The notes: generated by a model not told the origin, from the sequence alone. A DNA stretch of 64,000 nt from JASHVB01 sp035508435 (GCA_035508435.1 DATJNA010000115.1:27256-91255); one strand, 5' to 3'. Shown: positions 44,359-59,890, counted from the first letter of the stretch. Program-made: numbers and translations.

Positions 44359-44482
44359 TGCCCCTCCCCTTGTGGGTTTGCGCCGCAGAGCGGACCAAGG
44401 GCCGGTGGAGGCGTGCGTATGGCCGCGGTTTTTGCCCCGTACGTACCCCTCCTCCCACCCGCCTGCCGCAAGGGGAGGGGAA
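44359..44482. repeat. G/C-run inverted element between glgE and treS
   Basis: CCCCTCCCCTT (about 44361) and AAGGGGAGGGGA (about 44470) form an inverted pair about 100 bp apart, resembling the element at 8318. It occupies most of the 193-bp glgE-treS gap. Confidence 0.5.
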
Positions 44483-44528
44483 GCTTCCATTCCCCCACTC
44501 CCGCCCCCCGCCTCTCCGGAGCATCGCA

Positions 44529-47500
44529 ATGAACGTCGCGCTGGCGCGGCCGCGGCCTGTCCGCATCGCCGTTACCGAGGACCCGCTTTGGTACAAGGAC
44601 GCGATCATCTACCAGCTCCATGTCAAGTCGTTCTTTGACTCAAACAACGACGGCGTCGGGGACTTCTCTGGCCTGATCTCCAAACTCGACTACATCGCCG
44701 AGCTCGGCGTCAGTGCCATCTGGCTGCTGCCCTTCTACCCCTCACCCCTGCTCGATGACGGCTATGACATAGCCGATTACCGTAGCGTGCATCACGACTA
44801 CGGCGCGCTGCAGGATGTGAAGCGCTTCATCCAGGCCGCTCACAAGCGCGGCATCCGCGTAATCACTGAGCTTGTGGTGAACCACACGTCGATCCAGCAT
44901 CCCTGGTTCGAGCGCGCTCGCCACGCCAAGTCCGGATCAGTCTATCGCGACTTCTATGTCTGGTCCGACACCGACCAGAAGTACCAAGGCACCCGCATCA
45001 TCTTCGTCGATACCGAACGATCCAACTGGACCTGGGACGCGGTGGCCAATGCCTATTACTGGCACCGCTTCTATTCGCACCAGCCTGATCTGAATTTCGA
45101 CAACCCGCGCGTGCTGAAGGAAGTGCTGGCAGTGCTGCGCTTCTGGGCCGATCTCGGCGTGGATGGGCTGCGGCTGGACGCGGTGCCCTACCTGGTGGAA
45201 CGCGAGGGCACCAACAACGAGAACCTGCCGGAAACCCATGCCATTCTGAAACAGATCCGCGCCGAGCTCGACACGCATTACCCGGACCGCATGTTGCTCG
45301 CCGAAGCCAACCAATGGCCGGAGGACACCAAGGAATATTTCGGCGAGGGCGACGGCGACGAATGCCACATGGCGTTCCACTTCCCGCTGATGCCGCGCAT
45401 GTACATGGCGATTGCGCGCGAGGACCGGTTCCCCATCACCGATATCATGCGCCAGACGCCGGACATTCCGGCCACCGCGCAATGGGCGATCTTCCTGCGC
45501 AACCACGACGAACTCACGCTCGAGATGGTCACCCAGTCGGAGCGCGACTTCCTGTGGGAGACCTATGCCGCCGATCGCCGTGCCCGTTTGAACCTCGGCA
45601 TCCGCCGTCGCCTCGCGCCGTTGCTGGAGCATGACCGCCGCCGCATCGAACTGATGAACCATCTGTTGCTGAGCATGCCGGGCACGCCGGTGATCTATTA
45701 CGGCGACGAGATCGGCATGGGTGACAACGTCTATCTCGGTGACCGCAACGGCGTGCGCACTCCGATGCAGTGGTCGCCGGACCGCAACGGCGGCTTCTCC
45801 CGTGCAGACCCCTCGCGGCTGGTCTCGCCGCCGATCATGGACCCGCTCTACGGCTTCGAATCGGTGAACGTTGAAGCGCAGGCCGCCGATCCGCATTCGC
45901 TGTTGATGTGGATGCGCCGCAACATCGCCGTGCGTCGCCAGTACCAGGCGTTCGGCCGCGGCTCCTTCCGATTGTTATACCCAAAGAACAGGAAGATGCT
46001 GGCGTATCTGCGCGAGTATGACGGCGTCACCATACTGTGCGTCGCCAACCTGGCACGCACGCCGCAGGCAGTTGAACTCGATCTTTCCGAATTCAGCGGC
46101 CGCTTTCCGATCGAGCTCGATGGCGGCTCGGTGTTTCCGCCGATCGGCCAGCTCACCTATTTGCTGACGCTGGCGCCGTACGGCTTCTATTGGTTCAATC
46201 TGGCAGAGGAGACGGCGTGGCCGTCGACGCACACGCCATCACCGGAACCCATGCCCGAATACCAGACCGTCGTGTTTCGCAAGAGCTTCATCGAAGGCCT
46301 GAAGGCCGCGCGCGGCGTACTCGAACGCGAGGTGCTGCCGTCTTATCTGCCAAAACGCCGCTGGTTCGCCCAAAAGGACCAGAAGTTGCTTGCGGTACGG
46401 ATGGCGCTCATCACCGGCCAGCCGCAGGGGGAGGCGGCATTGGTCGAAATCGAGACCGAAACGCCCGCTGGCACCGCACGCTGGCTCCTGCCGCTGGCGA
46501 TTGCCTGGGAGGACCGCCCGACGCCCGCCCTCGCCACGCAGCTTGCATTGGCGCGGGTGCGCCATGGCGCGCGCGTCGGCCTGCTGACCGACGCATTCGT
46601 GTTGCCGGAACTCGCGGTCGGCGTCATGCGAAACTTCGCGCAGGCGCGTACGTTTCATACGGATGCCGGCGACGTATTGTTCCAGCCAACCTCTCGGATG
46701 CGCGAAATCGCGGTCCCGCCGGATGTCGAAATGAACTGGCTGTCGGCAGAGCAATCCAACTCCTCTGTCATCATCGGCGAAGTCGCGATGCTCAAATTGT
46801 TCCGGAAGCTGACGACCGGCCAGCACCCCGAGGCGGAGATGGGCCGGTATCTCACCGAGCAAGGCTTTGCCAACACACCCGCCTTGCTCGGCGAAGTGGT
46901 GCGGGTGGAGGACGACGGCACACGCCACACGCTGGCCATCGCACAAGGTTTCATCCGCAACCAGGGGGATGCCTGGACCTGGACGCTGGATCTGCTGATG
47001 CGCGGCCTCTCCGATCTCGCCGGCGGCGACGAGGCCGCCGCGGCCGACGCCGAGCGTCACGAGGATTATGATGCCATCGCCACTTTGCTCGGCCGCCGGT
47101 TGGGCGAAATGCACGCCATACTGGCGCGTCCCTCCGACAATCCGGATTTCGCCCCCGAAGCCGCCGGCCCCGACCGCATCGGCGCCTGGACCGCACAGGC
47201 AGAGCAACAGCTCACGACCGCGTTCAACGCGCTGGCCTCCCGGCAGGACTGGCCCGAGGACGCGGCGCAGGACCTGGGCCACGTCATGGCCATCCGCGAC
47301 CGCCTCACCGAAACCGTACGCCACCTCGCCGAGAAGGGCGCCGGCACGGTCGTCAGCCGTATCCACGGCGACCTGCATCTGGGCCAGGTGCTGGTGGCCA
47401 ACGGCGATGTGTTCATCATCGATTTCGAAGGCGAACCGGCCAAGCCGCTGGAAATCCGCCGCGCCAAGAGCAGTCCGTATCGCGATGTGGCGGGGATGCT

Positions 47501-47815
47501 GCGCTCGTTCGACTACGCGGCGGCGGTGGTGGGCGGCAAGAGCCGCGAGAGCCAGGCGCATCTGTCACAGACACGCCGCACCGCGTTCCTCGAAGCTTTC
47601 ATCGCACGCGCAACCGAAGCCTTCCTCGCCGGTTATCGTGAGGCGGCGGGGGCGGCGGATTCGCCCGCGGAGCAAGCCTTGCTCGATTTGTTCCTGCTGG
47701 AGAAGGCCGCCTATGAGATCGCCTATGAGGCTGCCAACCGCCCCACTTGGATCGACGTTCCCTTGCGCGGCCTTGCGCGCCTCGCCGCCTCGTTGCTGCG
47801 GACGGAGACTGCCCT

Positions 47816-47819
<4 letters not shown>
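44529..47819 (+). CDS. treS: trehalose synthase - maltokinase fusion
   Basis: A 1096-residue fusion. TreS (about 1-560) interconverts trehalose and maltose: WYKDAIIYQLHVKSFFDSN, nucleophile Asp217 in GLRLDAVPYL, Glu259 in LLAEANQW, and Asp327 in RNHDELT. The C-terminal maltokinase (Mak/Pep2, about 580-1096) phosphorylates maltose with ATP, using HGDLHLGQVL and IIDFEGEPAKP. The fusion channels trehalose to maltose 1-phosphate for GlgE. ATG 44529 is chosen since the TreS fold begins there. Its stop overlaps the glgB start as GTGA. Confidence 0.93.
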
Positions 47820-50023
<2,204 letters not shown>

Positions 50024-50058
50024 CCGCCCCCGCGCCGCACCCATCCGTCGCCACGCGG

Positions 50059-50234
50059 GTCTGCCATCGAACCGAACTGGCATAACACCGATCTGCCATA
50101 GCACCGAGCTGCTATAGGACCGATCTGTTATCGCGCCGGTCTGTCATCGCCCAGGCCCCTCATCGCGCAGGTCTGCTGCCGCGCCGCTCTGTCACCGCGC
50201 ACGCCTGTCCCCGGGCGGGTCTGTCATTGCGAGG
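50059..50234. repeat. 11-unit degenerate 16-bp tandem array
   Basis: Eleven units in strict 16-bp register from 50059, consensus about GTCTGCCATCGCGCCG (for example units at 50091, 50123 and 50171). The last unit (50219) is also the first part of REP element C. No open frame or ribosome site is seen inside. It lies between glgB and glgX. Confidence 0.9.
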
Positions 50235-50313
50235 AGCGAAGCGGCGAAGCAATCTCGTTCATGGGTACGCACCCATGCGGGGTTTGCTCCGTCCCTTGGT
50301 TCCGCGATGACAG
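50219..50313. repeat. REP-like bipartite inverted element C
   Basis: TGTCATTGCGAGGAGCGAAG and GCGAAGCAATC are mirrored by GGTTTGCTCC and CGCGATGACAG at the right end. A hairpin CATGGGT-ACGC-ACCCATG (50260-50277) makes the tip. It ends 20 bp before the glgX start, so it may form an RNA structure next to the ribosome site. Confidence 0.8.
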
Positions 50314-50332
50314 TTTCGGGAGAGGATTCCCG

Positions 50333-52431
<2,099 letters not shown>

Positions 52432-52435
<4 letters not shown>

Positions 52436-54255
52436 ACGACCCCAGCATGATCGGAGAAGGCGGAGCGTGTTTCTCCTGCCAAACGGGCGAGGTGTCCCGC
52501 ACTTTCGGCGCCACCCTCCTCCGCGACGACCGGACGCGCTTCCGCCTCTGGGCCCCGGCACAGGAGGAAGTCTCACTCGCCCTCGCCAATGGCAGCCGCC
52601 TGGCGATGCAGCGCTCGCGGGACGGATGGTTCGAGACCACCGCCACCTGCTCCGCCGGCACGCGCTATCACTACCGCGTATCGGACGGCATGCTGGTGCC
52701 GGATCCCGCCTCGCGCTTCCAGCCGGAGGACGTGCACGGCCCGTCGCAGGTGATCGACCCGGACGCTTATCGCTGGCGCAACACGGCTTGGCGCGGGCGG
52801 CCCTGGCGCGAAACGGTTCTTTACGAACTTCACGCCGGTATCCTTGGCGGGTTCGCCGGCGTCGGCCGTGAATTGCCGCGGCTGCGCGACCTCGGCATCA
52901 CCGCGGTCGAGCTCATGCCGGTCAACGATTTTCCCGGCCGCCGCAACTGGGGCTACGATGGCGTGCTGCCCTACGCACCCGACTCCGCTTACGGCACACC
53001 CGACGATCTGAAAGCGCTGATCGATGCCGCGCACGGGCTCGGCCTGATGATGTTCCTCGACGTCGTGTACAATCATTTCGGCCCTGACGGAAACTACCTG
53101 CACGCCTACGCCCCGCAATTCTTCCGCGAGGACCACAAAACTCCCTGGGGTCCCGCGATCGATTTCCGTCGCCCCGAAGTGCGCGCGTTCTTCACCGAAA
53201 ACGTGCTGATGTGGTTGATGGAGTATCGCTTCGACGGCCTGCGCTTCGACGCCGTGCACGCGATCGAGGATCAGAGCTGGGTCGACGAAATGGCGGCCAC
53301 CGTGCGCGCTACGGTCGAGCCCGGCCGTCACGTCCACCTCGTGCTGGAGCATCATAACGACGCCTCGCACCTGGAGCGCGATGTTGATGCGCAGTGGAAC
53401 GACGACGGCCACAACGTGCTGCATGCGCTGCTGACCGGCGAGGACAGCGGCTACTACGCGGATTACGCCGACCGCCCGACCGACAAGCTGGCGCGGATGC
53501 TGTCCGAGGGCTGGGTCTATCAGGGCGACTACGCGTCGTATCTCGATGGCCCGCGCGGCAGCTTCAGCGCGAACCTGCCGCCCACCGCGCACGTCTTGTT
53601 CTTGCAGAACCACGACCAGATCGGCAACCGCGCCCTGGGTGAGCGCCTGACAATGCTCACCGACCCCGACGCGTTGGAAGCGGCGATCACGCTCCTGCTG
53701 CTGTCGCCGCAGATTCCGCTGCTGTTCATGGGCGAAGAGCGTGCGAGCAACTCTCCCTTCCTGTTCTTCACCGACCACGGGCCGGAACTGGCCGAGGCGG
53801 TGCGCGAAGGCCGCCGCAACGAGTTCGCACGGTTCGCCGACTTCGCTGATCCGCGGAAGCGCGCGCGGATCCCTGACCCCAACGCGGAAACCACGTTCCA
53901 GGCGTCGGTGCCATTGCCGGACCCGGAACGCGGCACCGCGCGGGAAGCGCTGTGTCGCCGGCTGATCGCGCTGCGTCTGCACGAAATCGCACCCCGGCTG
54001 GACGGGGCGCATGCTATCGGTGCCGAAGTCATCGGCCCGAAGGCTGTCACGGCTGCCTGGAACCTCTCTCGTTCCCCCCGTGCGCCTGCTGATGCGCGCC
54101 AGTCCGCCAGTCTTACCGTTGCGACCAATCTCGACCACGCTCCGGTTCCCTTCACCCTGCCACCTGGGCGCCTTCTGTTCTCTAACACCTCGCTGCCCCG
54201 CGGCGTTCTTCCCGGCCACTGCACCGCCGCCTTTCTGGATGCTCATGATGAATGA
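52432..54255 (+). CDS. treZ: malto-oligosyltrehalose trehalohydrolase
   Basis: A 607-residue GH13_10 enzyme that cuts trehalose from the end made by TreY. It has FGATLLRDDRTRFRLWAPAQ, VELMPVNDFPGRRNWGYDGV, Asp273 in GLRFDAVHAI, Glu306 in HLVLEHHND and LQNHDQIGNRALGERL. The GTG start overlaps the glgX stop. The end overlaps the malQ start in a cluster of ATG codons. Confidence 0.94.
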
Positions 54256-56326
54256 TGAGGCCCTGCGCGATCTTGCCCGCCGCGCCGGCATCGCGGTCGA
54301 GTGGCAGGACTTCGCCGACCGCCCCCAGGTCGTTTCCCCCGACTCGCTTCGCCACATCCTGGCGGCGCTCGGCCTGCCGGCGAGTACCCGCGGCGACCTG
54401 GCTACCAGCCGACGCATGCTCGCCAGACGCTCGACCCTTGCCGATCTGCCGCCCTTGATCACTGCCACCTCCGGCCGCCCGACCCGACTCGACGTCGGCG
54501 CCGCCGATCCGCTTCCCGCCCACCTCGTGCCGGAACGCGGCCCGCCACGCGATCTCACGCTGACCCCAGCGCGCGGCCGCCTCCGTATCCCCGCCGTGCC
54601 GGAGACCGGCTATCACCGCCTGCAGATCGGCGAGCGCGAGGTCGTCCTCGCCGTTGCGCCCGCGCAATGCCGCACCATCGATGATGCGGTGCCGGATGGT
54701 CGCCTGTGGGGCATTGCGGCCCAGGTCTATGGGCTCAGTTCGCCGGGGGACAGCGGCATCGGCGACGCCGCCGGCATCGCCCAGCTCGCCGAAGTTGCCG
54801 GGGCGCAGGGTGCCGACGCGCTCTGTCTCAGCCCGATGCATGCCCTGTTCACCGCGGATCCGGCACGCTTCGCTCCTTACTCCCCGTCGAGCCGACTGTT
54901 CCTTAATCCCCTGCACGCCGCCCCGTCCCTGGTGTTCGGTGCGGAGACGCTGGCGGCCATGATCCAGGAGGCCGGGCTGCAGGACGATTTCGCCCGCTTC
55001 GAGGCTGCCCCCCTGATCGACTGGCCCGCCGCTGCCTCGGCAAAGTTTGCCTTGCTCCACGCGTTGTTCGATGGGTTCATCAACGGCCCGGACGCCGATG
55101 GTCCGCTGGGAGTGGATTTCGCCAGCTTCCGGGCCGAAGGCGGCGATCTACTGCGCCAGCATGCCACGTTCGAGGCATTGCAGGCCGATCGATCGCCGGA
55201 AAACGACTGGCGCCGCTGGCCGGTGGACCAGCGCGACCCTGCCAGCGCGGCGGTAACCGCCTTCACCGCCGCCCGCCGCCGCGACGTGCTCTTTCACGAG
55301 TTCCTGCAATGGCTCGCCGACCGCTCGCTCGCTGCCGCCCAACGCCGCGCACGCGAGTCGGGCATGCGGATCGGCCTGATCGACGACCTTGCGGTGGGAA
55401 TGGACCCGGCCGGCAGCCACGCCTGGAGCCGCCAAAACGACATCCTGCTGGGCCTCGCCATCGGCGCGCCCCCGGATTTATTCAATCCCCGCGGCCAGGA
55501 CTGGGGCCTTACCGGGTTCTCTCCGCGCGCCCTGGAGGACGGTGGCTTCGTTCCCTTCATCACCACTCTGCGCGCGGTGATGCGCCACGCCGGCGGGCTT
55601 CGCATCGACCACGCCATGGGGCTATCGCGGCTTTGGCTGATACCCGAAGGCGCCGATCCAGCCCACGGCGCCTACCTGGCCTATCCGCTGACCGACCTGC
55701 TGCGCCTGCTGGCTCTCGAATCGACGCGGCACAATGCCGTGGTGGTCGGCGAGGACCTGGGCACCGTGCCCGACGGCTTCCGCGAGAGCCTGAGCCAGCA
55801 CGGCGTGCACGGCATGCGCGTCCTGTGGTTCGAGCGCGAACCCGACGGCGCCTTCAAACCCGCCGAATGCTGGGATCCCACTGCCCTGGCGATGACCACG
55901 ACACATGACCTGCCCACAGTCGCCGGCTGGTGGCATGGCACCGACATTGCCGTGCGCGCGGAATGCGATCGCCTGGGTCCGGGCGTGACCGCAACAGACG
56001 AAGCCGCCGGCCGGGAGCATGACCGCCCGGCGCTGTGGCGCCGCTTCGTGGCGGAAGGTGTGGCCGAGGGTGAATCGCCGCCACCGGCGTCGCCCCAGTC
56101 CGTGGTGGACGCGGCACTTGCCTTCGTCACCAGGACACGCTCACCGCTGGCGCTGTTGTCGATGGAGGACCTGCTGGGCCGAGAGGAGCAACCGAATGTG
56201 CCCGGCACCGTTGACCAGCATCCCAACTGGCGCCGTCGGCTTCCGGCGTCGGCCACGGTGCTGCTGCAAGGCGAAGCAGCGGCCAGACGCATCGCCGCGG
56301 TCGCCAAGGAAAGACCTCGTACGTGA
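54245..56326 (+). CDS. malQ: 4-alpha-glucanotransferase (amylomaltase)
   Basis: A 693-residue GH77 enzyme that moves maltosyl units between glucans. It has GIAAQVYGLSSPGDSGIGDA, DHAMGLSRLWLIPEG with the nucleophile Asp, VVVGEDLGTVPDGFRESL with the catalytic Glu, and TTHDLPTVAGWW. Three in-frame Met codons (54239, 54245, 54248) overlap the end of treZ; the exact one is unclear. Its stop overlaps treY as GTGA. It can extend short products left by TreY and GlgX. Confidence 0.93.
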   Translation: MMNDEALRDLARRAGIAVEWQDFADRPQVVSPDSLRHILAALGLPASTRGDLATSRRMLARRSTLADLPPLITATSGRPTRLDVGAADPLPAHLVPERGPPRDLTLTPARGRLRIPAVPETGYHRLQIGEREVVLAVAPAQCRTIDDAVPDGRLWGIAAQVYGLSSPGDSGIGDAAGIAQLAEVAGAQGADALCLSPMHALFTADPARFAPYSPSSRLFLNPLHAAPSLVFGAETLAAMIQEAGLQDDFARFEAAPLIDWPAAASAKFALLHALFDGFINGPDADGPLGVDFASFRAEGGDLLRQHATFEALQADRSPENDWRRWPVDQRDPASAAVTAFTAARRRDVLFHEFLQWLADRSLAAAQRRARESGMRIGLIDDLAVGMDPAGSHAWSRQNDILLGLAIGAPPDLFNPRGQDWGLTGFSPRALEDGGFVPFITTLRAVMRHAGGLRIDHAMGLSRLWLIPEGADPAHGAYLAYPLTDLLRLLALESTRHNAVVVGEDLGTVPDGFRESLSQHGVHGMRVLWFEREPDGAFKPAECWDPTALAMTTTHDLPTVAGWWHGTDIAVRAECDRLGPGVTATDEAAGREHDRPALWRRFVAEGVAEGESPPPASPQSVVDAALAFVTRTRSPLALLSMEDLLGREEQPNVPGTVDQHPNWRRRLPASATVLLQGEAAARRIAAVAKERPRT

Positions 56327-58983
56327 TAGAGTCCCCCCACGCTGTGGGATCGAGCCGCACTGGAAGCACACTACCGCCCCGCGCCACGTTCCGCCTGCAG
56401 CTCCACGCCGGGTTTACCTTCTCCGACGCCGCCGACCTCGTCCCCTACCTGCGCGATCTGGGCGTCAGCCATCTTTACGCCTCGCCCATCCTCGCGGCCC
56501 GCCGAGGCTCGCTGCACGGCTACGACGTGGTGGACCCGACGCGCGTAAACCCCGAGCTCGGCGGCGAAGCAGGTTTGCACAAGCTCGCCACCGCCCTGCG
56601 TGCGGCGGGTGTGGGGCTGATCGTGGACATCGTGCCCAACCATATGGCGGTTGGGGGCAACGAGAACGCATGGTGGCAGGACGTGCTGCGCCATGGCCCC
56701 GCCAGCCGCTACGCCCACTATTTCGACATCGATTGGACACCCGCTGATCCAGCCCTACATGGCAAGGTGCTCGCGCCCTTTCTCGGTAGTCCCTATGGCG
56801 TGGCACTGCGGGACGGCCAACTGCGGTTGGCCACCGACCCTGACGGTACCGCGTCCATCGGCTATTTCGACGACCGCTACCCGATCGCCCCCCGCGATCA
56901 GGGGGAGATCGCGGCGACCGGGCCAGCCGCTTACGACCCTGCGACCGAGGACGGTCGCGCGCGGCTGCATCGGCTGCTGGAACGTCAGCACTACCGCCTC
57001 GCCTGGTGGGGCACCGCTGGCGATGAGATCAACTGGCGCCGCTTCTTCGACATCAATGGCCTGGCGGCCCTGCGCATCGAGGACCCACAGGTGTTCGAGG
57101 CGACCCACGCCACCCTGTTCCGGCTGTATTCGGAGCGACTGATCGATGGGTTCCGCGTCGATCACGTGGACGGCTTGACCGACCCCCCCGGCTACTGCCG
57201 CCGCCTGCGCGCAAGACTTGCGGCCCTGGCTAAGAGGGAGCTGAGCGCTGCCGCCCCAGCCCCCTACATCGTGGTCGAGAAAATTCTCGGCGCCGGCGAA
57301 GCCTTGCCGACCGATTGGGGTGTCGCCGGCACCAGCGGCTACGACTTCATGAATGAGGTCAGCGCCGTCCAGCACGACCCCGAGGCGGAGCGCCCGCTCG
57401 CCTTCTTCTGGTCCGCCGTCAGCAGCCGGCCTGCCGACTTCGCGATCGAGGAGGCGCTCGCGCGTCGCCAGATCATGGAACGCAGTTTCGACGCGCAGCT
57501 CGCGGCGACCGCAACGTTGCTCCACCGCCTCGCCCGCCTCGATCCGGCGACCCGCGACACCACGCAGCCGGCAATCCGCCGCGCCCTGCTCTCGCTGCTG
57601 GCGCACTTCCCGGTCTATCGCACTTACAATGCGGGTGGCCCACGCTCGTCGGGCGGGCAGGCCGCCTTCGCCCACGCGCTTGCGGCCGCGAAAGCGACCG
57701 CGCCGCTGCACCTCCACCCTGTACTTGACCAACTCGACCGCTGGCTCGGCGGTGAGGACCCCGACACGCCCGGCAGCGAACTCCGCACCCACGCCACCAG
57801 GCGCTTCCAGCAGCTCAGCGCACCGGTCGCCGCCAAGGCCGTTGAGGACACCGCGTTCTACCGCTACGGCCGTCTGCTCTCGCGCAACGATGTCGGCTTC
57901 GACGCCGCCCGGCTTGGCGCGGAGCCATCTGATTTCCATGCAGCCAATGCCGCCCGCGCCCGCGACTTCCCCGATGCCCTCCTCGCCACCGCAACCCACG
58001 ATCACAAGCGCGGCGAGGATGTCCGAGCCCGCCTCGCCGTGCTCAGCGAGATGCCCGACCTGTGGCAGGAGACGGTGCAGCGCTGGATGGAGGCGAATAT
58101 CCCCCTTCGTCCTCGGGCTAGCCCATACCCTGGCGATGAGGCTTTGCTCTACCAGATGGTCGTGGGTGCCTGGCCACTGAACCTCTCGTCAAGCGATGCC
58201 GCCGGTTGCAAGGAATTCGCCGAACGCCTGGGCGGCTGGCAGCAAAAAGCCATCCGCGAGGCCAAGCTCCAGGGTGACTGGACGGGTCCTGACGAGGCCT
58301 ATGAAGCCGCCGTCCGCGACTTTCTCCTGCACTTGTTTACTCCCTCAAGCGCCTTTGCCGCCGAAGCCGCTGCCTTCGTCCAGCGCATCGGCGCTGCCGG
58401 CGCGGTGAACAGCCTGGCGCAGACTCTGCTGAAACTGACCTCGCCCGGAATACCGGACTTTTTCCAGGGCACTGAGTTCTGGGATTTCAGCCTGGTGGAC
58501 CCGGACAACCGTCGCCCGGTGGATTTCGCCGCTCGCACCCGCGGTCTGGCCGAAGCAGCCACCCCGCGGTCACTCGCGGGCGCGTGGCGGAATGGGCGGG
58601 TGAAGCAGGCCGTCATCGTCTGCGGCCTGGCGCTCCGCCGCGCCGCCCCGGATCTGTTCGCACGCGGCGCCTATCTGCCGGTCGAGGCGGCTGGACCATG
58701 CGCCCGCCACGTGATCGCCTTCGCCCGCACTCGTGGCGAGCAAGTCGCCCTGACAGTGGTGCCACGGCTGCCCTACCGCTTGCTCAAGAGCGCCAACGCA
58801 ATCACGCTATCGCAACGCACGTGGAGCGACACCGCGCTGCGCTGCCCGCCGGAACTTATCGGCCGACGACTGCACGATACGCTCAAGTCTGGTCCGGGCG
58901 TCATACTGTCCGCCTCGCTGCCGATTGCTCCCCTGCTGCACGATTTTCCGATCTCGCTGCTGTCTACGGTTGAATCCGCGTGA
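56323..58983 (+). CDS. treY: malto-oligosyltrehalose synthase
   Basis: An 886-residue GH13_26 enzyme that turns the reducing-end maltose of a glucan into a trehalosyl unit. It has ATFRLQLHAGFTFSDAADLV, HLYASPILAARRGSLHGYD, IVDIVPNHMA, FRVDHVDGLTDP, YIVVEKILGAGE, and TATHDHKRGEDVRARL. With TreZ it releases trehalose from stored glucan. The GTG start overlaps the malQ stop. Last enzyme gene of the cluster. Confidence 0.94.
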   Translation: MIESPHAVGSSRTGSTLPPRATFRLQLHAGFTFSDAADLVPYLRDLGVSHLYASPILAARRGSLHGYDVVDPTRVNPELGGEAGLHKLATALRAAGVGLIVDIVPNHMAVGGNENAWWQDVLRHGPASRYAHYFDIDWTPADPALHGKVLAPFLGSPYGVALRDGQLRLATDPDGTASIGYFDDRYPIAPRDQGEIAATGPAAYDPATEDGRARLHRLLERQHYRLAWWGTAGDEINWRRFFDINGLAALRIEDPQVFEATHATLFRLYSERLIDGFRVDHVDGLTDPPGYCRRLRARLAALAKRELSAAAPAPYIVVEKILGAGEALPTDWGVAGTSGYDFMNEVSAVQHDPEAERPLAFFWSAVSSRPADFAIEEALARRQIMERSFDAQLAATATLLHRLARLDPATRDTTQPAIRRALLSLLAHFPVYRTYNAGGPRSSGGQAAFAHALAAAKATAPLHLHPVLDQLDRWLGGEDPDTPGSELRTHATRRFQQLSAPVAAKAVEDTAFYRYGRLLSRNDVGFDAARLGAEPSDFHAANAARARDFPDALLATATHDHKRGEDVRARLAVLSEMPDLWQETVQRWMEANIPLRPRASPYPGDEALLYQMVVGAWPLNLSSSDAAGCKEFAERLGGWQQKAIREAKLQGDWTGPDEAYEAAVRDFLLHLFTPSSAFAAEAAAFVQRIGAAGAVNSLAQTLLKLTSPGIPDFFQGTEFWDFSLVDPDNRRPVDFAARTRGLAEAATPRSLAGAWRNGRVKQAVIVCGLALRRAAPDLFARGAYLPVEAAGPCARHVIAFARTRGEQVALTVVPRLPYRLLKSANAITLSQRTWSDTALRCPPELIGRRLHDTLKSGPGVILSASLPIAPLLHDFPISLLSTVESA

Positions 58984-59069
58984 AGCGATGCCGTCGCGCG
59001 GGCTGCCACGCGTTGAGTCCTTGCAGCCGCGCGAACTGACGGCGCGGCTCAGTGAAAGGAGCGATTCTG

Positions 59070-59462
59070 ATGCTGAGCAGGACGAAAGTGATTACGTTGG
59101 TGGCAAGTTTGGCCCTGACTGCCGCGCCGATGGGGATAGCCTTCGCCGCCGGCGGGACCGGTGGTGGCACCGGCACGGTCGGTTCCGGCACCAGCGGCAT
59201 CGCTGGCAGCAGCAGCCAGTCCAATATGAACGCGACAGGCGCCAACGGCACCGGCACGGTCGGGGCGACGGGCACAACGAGCGCCTACAACGGGACCGGC
59301 GAGTCTGGCACCGGGACCGTCGGGTCTGGCATGAATTCCAGCACGGGCACGACAGGCACCCATGGTATCGCCGGCACCAATGGCACCGAGGCGGGCGGAC
59401 AGGGCAGCAGCTCGGGTGGAACCGGCACTGGCGGCGCGACCGGCAGCGGCAGCAGTCGCTGA
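59070..59462 (+). CDS. small secreted Gly/Thr/Ser-rich repeat protein
   Basis: A 130-residue protein with a signal peptide (MLSRTKVITLVASLALTAAP, probable cleavage after AFAA). The mature part is almost only Gly, Thr, Ser, Ala and Asn, with repeats around GTGTVGSG at three places and no Cys. AAGGAG at good spacing favours ATG 59070 over the in-frame GTG 59052. It lies 87 bp after treY in the same direction and could be co-transcribed. Not recognised as a known family; it may be disordered or surface-associated. Confidence 0.7.
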   Translation: MLSRTKVITLVASLALTAAPMGIAFAAGGTGGGTGTVGSGTSGIAGSSSQSNMNATGANGTGTVGATGTTSAYNGTGESGTGTVGSGMNSSTGTTGTHGIAGTNGTEAGGQGSSSGGTGTGGATGSGSSR

Positions 59463-59514
59463 CGGATGCATGAGGCGCGGCGAGCGTTCCGACCAGGGAG
59501 ACGCCGCGGCGGAC

Positions 59515-59550
59515 AAAAAAAGACGGGGTGCGCCTGGGGTGGCGCACCCC
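59515..59550 (-). terminator. intrinsic terminator for minus-strand transcription
   Basis: GGGGTGCGC (59525-59533) and GCGCACCCC (59542-59550) form a strong stem. The A-run at 59515-59521 becomes a T-run on the minus strand, so transcripts from the AIM24-type gene would end here. It is also an RNA hairpin for plus-strand transcripts. Confidence 0.75.
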
Positions 59551-59890
59551 GCGAGGGGCAACCGAAGAGGTTTCGGGTGAGCCGGAATTTAGACGACCCT
59601 TGGTTACAGGGTCGTTTCGTAGCGCAATTGTACCAAGACGAGTCCGATTTTTTATCCGAGCTTCTGCAACCAGTGATAACTCTAACCATCGACTGAACAC
59701 GGTGATTGACTGCGGCTGCCGCCGCTCATTTACGTTGGCACGTGCCCCGGCATGTGCACGACGAGCAGCGCCGCGGCCTGTCGGCGGCGCGAGACCCGGG
59801 GCGACGACAGTCGCACCAACCGCATCCTCGGCTCCAGCGCCAAAGCCCCGAACGTGCGCTCGCGCTACACCGCAGTCGGTGGTTTGGAGG
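59551..59890. other. intergenic region, possible short relic
   Basis: These 340 bp lie between the terminator and the AIM24 gene. A plus-strand frame from 59752 reads RTNRILGSSAKAPNVRSRY and looks more protein-like than its surroundings, but it then runs antisense through the AIM24 gene and has no ribosome site. I do not recognise it and do not call a gene. Confidence 0.4.

Noticed and set aside
50059..50234. 16-bp array as a CRISPR
   Set aside because: Units are contiguous with no spacers and are too short.
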